Source of the DNA: Alitta virens
Taxonomy: Eukaryota; Annelida; Polychaeta; Phyllodocida; Nereididae
Direction: 5' to 3'
DNA length: 64,000 nucleotides
Assembly (NCBI GenBank): GCA_932294295.1
Contig: OW028576.1
Coordinates: forward strand, 48,998,199-49,062,198
In this document: in pieces, positions 58,271-64,000 of the stretch
How the letters are laid out: each line of letters starts with the position of its first letter
Numbering within the stretch: the stretch's first letter is position 1
Notes under the pieces: model-generated
What the model was told of the DNA's origin: nothing
Database searches by the model: none
Seen by the model: the letters and a program-made list of their open reading frames with translations, nothing else
Made by a program: the position numbers and the translations under genes

Positions 58271-59869
58271 CTTCGCCACTTGTGAGTTCCTCCGCCAGAC
58301 AGCTCACAAATGGGTTTCATTGAGCTGATCCACCACTGTGGTTGGGTTTTATTATAATAACAATGAAAATTTCAGTAAACAAAGGTAGGGGTGCGGACAT
58401 TCCAAATTTTATGGACTTAAAGGCATATAACCTGAAATTAGAAATTATCTTCTTGAGAGATATCAACATTGTTTTCTTATCATAAAACATGTAATTTATA
58501 CTACATGTGAGTGAAAACAGACTGAAAATTGAATAATTATTTACGAAGATATTACATTTTGAAATCAGTGGACAGAATTTTGTTGTTAGTTGGCAAGAAT
58601 AAGAAGAATTTTCCAGTTTGTGGCCCTTTTATATTAGCATTGTCCACAAATTACGGAACGTACTAGGCAAAGCTTTCTGGGAAAAGCCGCGGAGCGATAT
58701 TAGAAGTATTCGCCGGCAAGCCCAAAGACTATATATTCTTTTGAATAAGTCATAAGGGGATTTCGGTGAGCAAGCCCAAAGGCTAGCTCGTCGCCCAAAG
58801 ACCTGCTTGTCGGCCTAAAGGACATAATATCCAGCCCAATATGCAATCTCGGCAGATATTGGATATTGACAGCAACAGGTTTTTTATATTTAAAACACAG
58901 ACGGCTGCAACAGCATACAGCAAATTTGGATTAAAATCAGAAATGTACTAGTTGAACTAAAATGGACTAGTTGACTTTGCACTGCACCACTGTAGAGATA
59001 CATTATAAAAGAGTATGAGTCACTTATTTTCTAAACTTACGGTCATGTACATACCAGGCCTGTTGCCAAGGTAAGTGTGGGGGGTGGGGAGGTCGAGGGG
59101 GTGGTACGACCCACCCCAGTTGATCCATGTCCACACATTGGTCCACATCAGGGAATGCTATTTTAAGAATTTGTATGGAAGGTCCACATTTATGTCAAAG
59201 ACCCACCCAACGCTAGCGGCTGGTTATATCATTTTCATCAAAAAATGAACATGAAATCATACATCTGTATGCTACATAAAACCCCCGAAGGGCTTGTTGG
59301 ACTCAGGAAAATTACACTACAGTAACATCAACAGGCAGACAGTCAAAGAAATAACAATTTATGAATATGTAACAGAAAAAAAATGGTTTGTTGGTAATAA
59401 AAAAAACAATAGGTTTACCACATGTTAATTGAATACTGATAAAAGAAAAGGACAATTACTAATCAAATCGGCAGTTTTTTTTGATGAAAATCTTGTGTTT
59501 TCGCAAAACTTTCCTAACAAAATGTTCATATCTTAGCAGCCATAAGACATAAAGACTTGCTTTTTTGTACTAAAATTTAGAACTTGACTTGGCACATCTT
59601 TTGATAACAACCCCATCTCTCTACGTGCAAGCATGGAGCAAGAGATTTCAATATTTATATTTAATATTTACGCCTACATGGGTCAAACAAATATGTAGCA
59701 ATATTTTTTTTTTTTCTATTTCTCATTTTTCTTTATTGACCATGTATCATATGAAAAATAAAAAAATAAAAATAAATAATTGCATTCATCGAAATTATCA
59801 TTAACACGGTTGGCAGACACTATGCAGTGTATATGCCATTTCCTATCCTATCCTATCCTATCCTATCAA
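58271..59869. other. Non-coding DNA, not classified
   Basis: Around 58690-58850 the phrase GCAAGCCCAAAG(A/G)CTA recurs three times in altered form. No gene is supported. Confidence 0.4.
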
Positions 59870-59960
59870 TAGATAAGATAAGATAAAACTTTATTTATAG
59901 TCGGAGGTGCAAGACAAAACAATAAAACATAAGCTATAAAGCTTTTAGCCGACTGGTAAA
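59870..59960 (-). mobile_element. LINE/SINE 3' tail, inverted relative of 14935-15070
   Basis: (TATCC)n and (GATAA)n repeats join AAACTTTATTTATAGTCGGA and ATAAAACATAAGCTAT, the complement of the tail at 14935-15070. Confidence 0.6.
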
Positions 59961-60319
59961 AATAACAATAACAATGAAAGAAGATATATATACAGATGAT
60001 TAGAATGAGATTATGACTCTATTCAATGATCATGTTTATGACCAATTACTACGAAAATTAAATATTTTGCCTGTCGCTTTTTAAGGAGATACGGTTATGT
60101 CCATCGTCATGAACAGTGTCTCCACTCAGAAGTTTGAAGTGAAATTGCAAACAAACGGGTCATTGTGGCACCCTAAAAAGTGTTTGAAAACCAACACTAA
60201 AATAAACACTTTTTGTTTAACTTTATGAACGTGTTGAAATGTTAAAGACTATTAAGATAAACATGTTGAGGTGTTTATGAAAATAAACACTAAAACGCCT
60301 TTATAAGCTTGTTGCGCTT

Positions 60320-60475
60320 TATGAGCACTACAACATGTTTAACAAGGATAAGGTGTATATAATCAAACACTTCAGTCTACAACATGTTTAACAAGGATGA
60401 AGTGTTTATATGAAACATGTGTCAGTGTACAACATGTTTAACAAGTGAAGTGTATATATCAAATAATTTAGTCCA
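60320..60475. repeat. Three-copy repeat of about 55-65 bp
   Basis: ACAACATGTTTAACAAGGAT followed by AAGTGT.TATAT.A occurs three times (about 60329, 60378, 60430). Confidence 0.8.
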
Positions 60476-61640
60476 TTGTGTAGGCTATCTTTAACGAATA
60501 CATGGCAATTGGAGCCTCTTTATCAATCCCCTTTCTAGATCTCCTGGTATTGAACATTATCAACCTGCAAGTGAAATGGCAAATGCATCCTAATTCACAG
60601 TTGAAAACACTTACAATTTGAGATAAAAGAAAAACTGGTGGTAATTGTTTCAAATATATAAAACATATATCACTAGGATCATCTAGTGGAGGCACTTGGC
60701 CTCGTTTGCTTTACACCCAGAGACCATCAGTTGCTCTTAGTGGGGCAACCACACGACTTTTGTCACTAGACTGACACTTTATCCATCTTGGACATTATGA
60801 CCTACTGCAGACTTAACTCAACATTCATATGTTCGATTCCAGCTCAAAAATGACGTATTTTATTGAAAATATTCAATTATGAAGAGAACGAGATAATTTT
60901 GTGCTTTGGCAATTTTTATTGACTCTAGTCATGCATGGTGGCTGAGTGGGCTTAAACTTCAGCATTTTAACTTCATCAGTTGGGCTAGCTATTAGTTCAT
61001 TAGTCACACCATCTGTCATGTTGACCTGGTGTTGATTATCTGGGCTCTTTATCCAGTCTCTCCTTCCAGGAGAAGCGTCTCTGAACCTCTCACAGGATGA
61101 CAGAGTGCTATGAGACAGAGTACTATTTCTCTAAGCTAAGTATCGTGGTATGGAGGGATTGTGCACCCTCCCTGAGATCTAATCCAATGTCTAATCAGTT
61201 AGTTCGACATTTTGACTATGAATGACTAATCAGCTTGTCAAATTTGCCAAGAGGGTTAGACAAAGCCTGTGAATTCTAATGGCTAAGAAGTTAGACATTT
61301 TCGACTAAGAGCTTTGCATCACTAACTTGACTAACCTGTTGGCCAGAAATAAGAAATGTACCAAAGTACAGATCCTAATTAGCCAAGTGTAGATACAGCA
61401 CAAACCAAAATAAAGCGTTACAATACCTTTAAGTAAAGAAGAAACAGCCACCACCCTTCCTTTGTAAACTTATATTATAAATTGCATTTACATAATATTT
61501 AGTTGTTAGGAATTTATTAGACTCAGATATTGACCTAATTTAACCTGATATGTTATTAGTAGGTAATTACGCATGATTTTGAACAAATTTGACCCACTGA
61601 AATTAGGTCAATATCTGCTTTAATATCAATTTAAAGTCCA

Positions 61641-61827
61641 GTTCCTTTAGAGTTCCTTGAAAATGAGGTAAAACCATCAGCAAAACTGGGTGCAATTTAT
61701 TCAGAATCACGTGATATAGGTTGTTATAAGTTTTCTAAAATTTTCTGCAAAATTTACTTTCTTGAGGAACTGCGAAGGAACTGAAAGAAGGAACTGTTTA
61801 CCAATTCTCAAGGAACTCTAAAGGAAC
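61641..61827. repeat. Inverted repeat with perfect 20-bp arms
   Basis: GTTCCTTTAGAGTTCCTTGA at 61641-61660 is the exact complement of 61808-61827. GGAACT words fill the right half of the spacer. Related GGAACT-rich text occurs at 14833-14850, 15070-15112 and 19290-19335, so this may be a MITE family. Confidence 0.75.
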
Positions 61828-62955
61828 TCAGAAGTAACTGGGGAGAAGGAACTGGCTTCACCTATAGTTTTTTTCATTTTGGCTAACCCGGTTTTTTTTT
61901 TAATTTGCCTCAAAAGAGACCTTTTTAAGTGCTCCCTACAGGAAGACTATTATAAATAGGAGATTTTGCTTTTATCTTGGTTTTAGAAGATAAACTTCCC
62001 AAATTTGATAAAATTAGAGATGGTGTGGAAAGGTCAGCATGATTTTCTCCGAGACCGAGAGTAAAATGTCTTTAATATAAATTTTAATATCACACGTAAA
62101 GAACTAGAGCAACCCTCTGATATTCAACGCAAAATGTTAATCGCCATCATGCAGTCAGCCTATATAATAAACGTAACATATTATCTCCATAAGATATTAT
62201 GTAGGATTTTATGGAAGTCATGGTCTAAGGATCACTGCCTAAACAAATATTGAAATATTAATGTCGTAAGTCATGAATTGCTACATGTATACAACATGAA
62301 CCAGTACAGCCAACAATAAGAGCTGGCTGATTCTAGTAAAAACAGACACCAATTTTGATGGATCCAACAAACTTTCATTGAAAATTTAACAATTGTAAAC
62401 CATCAGACCACATTTCCATCATGTAATGACTAGAATACAAATAATGTACACAAATTGTTTGATTACAAATATTAAGCTTATTGTCATAAACTGATATTAT
62501 CACTAATACCCAAATTACAAAATACATCACAGCCAGAAAATTTCAATTGATTATAGTTTATATAATATCAGCTTCAAATTAAGATTTTGTATTGCATTAG
62601 TATTAAAACAAATTATAAAATAAGTAAATCTTGGGGGAAATTTGCAGCTAACAGGCTTATGTACCTCCTTTAATTGTAAAATAAATGAGGCTTTAAATTA
62701 AGCAGATGTATCACAAAGACATTTACTTAACACAAACTATTTCCAAAATTACCTTTTCTCCAATTACTTCAAATAACAGTAAAAATCATTTCCATCGACA
62801 ATAACAAAAAATAATTTAGAGTGTTGCAGCGACCACTCAGCAAATCAGCCATCTTGAATTTTCAAAACATGTACACACAAAACAGCAGAGAGGAGTTGCA
62901 ACAAATTAAATGGAACCAACATTTTCATAGTTGGTCTGAATTTGTTTAATGGTCT
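61828..62955. other. 3' flank of the SLC3-like gene
   Basis: AT-rich, no gene recognised. Confidence 0.4.
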
Positions 62956-62958
62956 GCA

Positions 62959-62964
62959 TTTATT
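62959..62964 (-). terminator. Polyadenylation signal AATAAA
   Basis: Minus-strand AATAAA about 47 nt after the stop codon at 63011-63013. Confidence 0.55.
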
Positions 62965-63010
62965 TGAGCCAAATAGTTATTGAGAAAATACAGAACCTAA
63001 CAATTAGTGT

Positions 63011-63277
63011 TTAGAGAGAGAAAACCTTGTGTTTCCATGGCAATGCAAATATAACGCCCTCTCCTGGTTGAAGAACAAACTGTTCCATGGAGACCTTCAT
63101 CCCCACTTTATACTCAGTCCATCTTTTTTCAGGAAAGTTTTCTGTCGTCATGACCATCTCTGCTTCAGCTGGAATCGACTCCGGCATTGCCCGGTGGAAA
63201 TCGGCGTAACTATTGGTAACTTCAGCGCCCTCTGCAGGAAAATTCATGGCTACCAGGTAGCCTTGAAAGCCCTCAGC
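63011..63277 (-). CDS. Terminal exon, SLC3/4F2hc-like C-terminal beta domain
   Basis: Acceptor TTTTGTCAG at 63278 and following, phase 0; stop TAA at 63011. The 88 residues read AEGFQGYLVAMNFPAEGAEV, then a linker, EAEMVMTTENFPEKRW and finally FVLQPGEGVIFALPWKHK. The pattern (G.LVA.NF, an EVV.TT-like strand, L.PGEG...LP) is that of the C-terminal beta-sandwich of GH13-derived proteins. It most resembles the heavy chains of heteromeric amino-acid transporters (SLC3A1/SLC3A2), which chaperone a light-chain transporter to the plasma membrane. A GH13 maltase-type enzyme is the alternative. The catalytic-domain part lies to the right of the window. The polyA signal at 62959 supports this being the last exon. 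Confidence 0.6.
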   Translation of the reverse strand, partial: AEGFQGYLVAMNFPAEGAEVTNSYADFHRAMPESIPAEAEMVMTTENFPEKRWTEYKVGMKVSMEQFVLQPGEGVIFALPWKHKVFSL

Positions 63278-64000
63278 CTGACAAAACAAAAAATACCATC
63301 GAGTCAATACAAGCCAAAAACTAGGCGTCCCACAAAAAATGGAACTGACCATGATACAACCACAGTGATGGCACTGGTGTGAGCTCTTAAACTGTTGTGG
63401 TTAACCCCCTTGTTCAAGGCTTAAAATACTCCCCAGGAAGTGAAAAAGCTCTGGATAGAGTAAATTAATTACATAATGGTGGTGTACTCTACTACAGTTA
63501 GTTTCATTAAAAACGGCCCGTCAAATTGAAACTAGACAAAGCTGTCATAGCTGGCTACTCAAAATGGATCTAAAAGTACATATTTATGATATTAGACCAA
63601 TTTCTTACATTTACCAAGGTTTATATTTATGTGGTGATAGATGCAAGCCGATTATTAGCTATAGAAGTGGACAGAAGCAGCTGGCTTTAGCATGTTTAGA
63701 CCACAGCCAGGTACAGGTCGCTACAGACAGCTAGAGTCGACCGTATTTTACTGTAACTGACTAAATTTACATTTACAAATTGAATGCAAGTTCAGCCTGT
63801 AATCTAAGACCAAAAGCCACAAATATTACAGCAGACACTTTAGTATCTAGGCATATGCAATATATACAATTATGAAATATTGAGTTCAGATTAGATTGAT
63901 AATTTTGCTTTAATATAAATGTATACTGTAAATTGGGAAATATGGCTACATTTTTTCTTGTTTGAATGTAAATTAATACGCGTCTCAATATATTCTTGTT
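63278..64000 (-). other. Intron of the SLC3-like gene
   Basis: No further exon was seen before the window ends. Confidence 0.4.

Noticed and set aside
63029..63382. 117-codon plus-strand ORF
   Set aside because: Shadow of the minus-strand SLC3-like exon, which has a splice acceptor, a stop and a polyA signal.

Overview
The window is nuclear DNA from an animal, most likely a marine invertebrate. It is AT-rich and has spliced genes with GT/AG introns. It is crowded with minisatellites, tRNA-derived SINEs, CR1/L2-like LINEs, hAT-type MITEs, a Ty3/gypsy fragment, a DIRS-like tyrosine-recombinase retroelement and a Polinton-like protein gene. The phylum cannot be fixed from sequence alone; expanded ankyrin/ZU5/CARD genes occur in sponges, cnidarians, echinoderms, hemichordates and amphioxus.

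Three host genes can be supported, all on the minus strand. (1) 10710 down past the left edge: a secreted multi-Kazal protease-inhibitor-like gene with a signal-peptide exon at 10656-10710 and one Kazal domain in each of three exons (2533-2647, 1611-1730, 80-208). All junctions are in phase. Intron 1 is 8 kb of repeats. (2) 46077 down to 24281: a large gene of at least 11 phase-consistent exons, about 2,156 codons without a confirmed start. It carries two ankyrin exons, one with nineteen 41-residue repeats, and a final exon encoding ZU5 (with an HFS autoproteolysis motif), UPA and two CARDs. This is an ankyrin-FIIND-CARD-CARD architecture, built like the effector half of NLRP1/CARD8/PIDD, and is the most interesting object here. 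(3) 63011-63277: the last exon of a gene resembling the C-terminal beta domain of SLC3-type amino-acid transporter heavy chains; the rest lies beyond the right edge.

Layout. 1-10.7 kb: Kazal gene and its repeat-filled introns. 10.7-19.6 kb: intergenic repeats (perfect 51-bp inverted repeat, LINE remnants, poly-G hairpin, SINEs). 19.6-23.6 kb: a gypsy pol remnant between short inverted termini. 24.3-46.1 kb: the ankyrin/FIIND/CARD gene, with a DIRS-like element (33.5-37.6 kb) and a long-TIR element holding a LINE (39.2-42.5 kb) in its introns. 46.3-50 kb: a Polinton-like ORF with a TATA box and an upstream 31-bp minisatellite carrying a palindromic bZIP-like site in most units. 50-63 kb: LINE remnants, tandem repeats and apparently non-coding DNA. 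63 kb: SLC3-like terminal exon.

The gene models were built by eye from splice signals, reading phase and domain similarity. Transcript data and profile searches are needed to confirm them. The repeat and TSD statements are read directly from the sequence.
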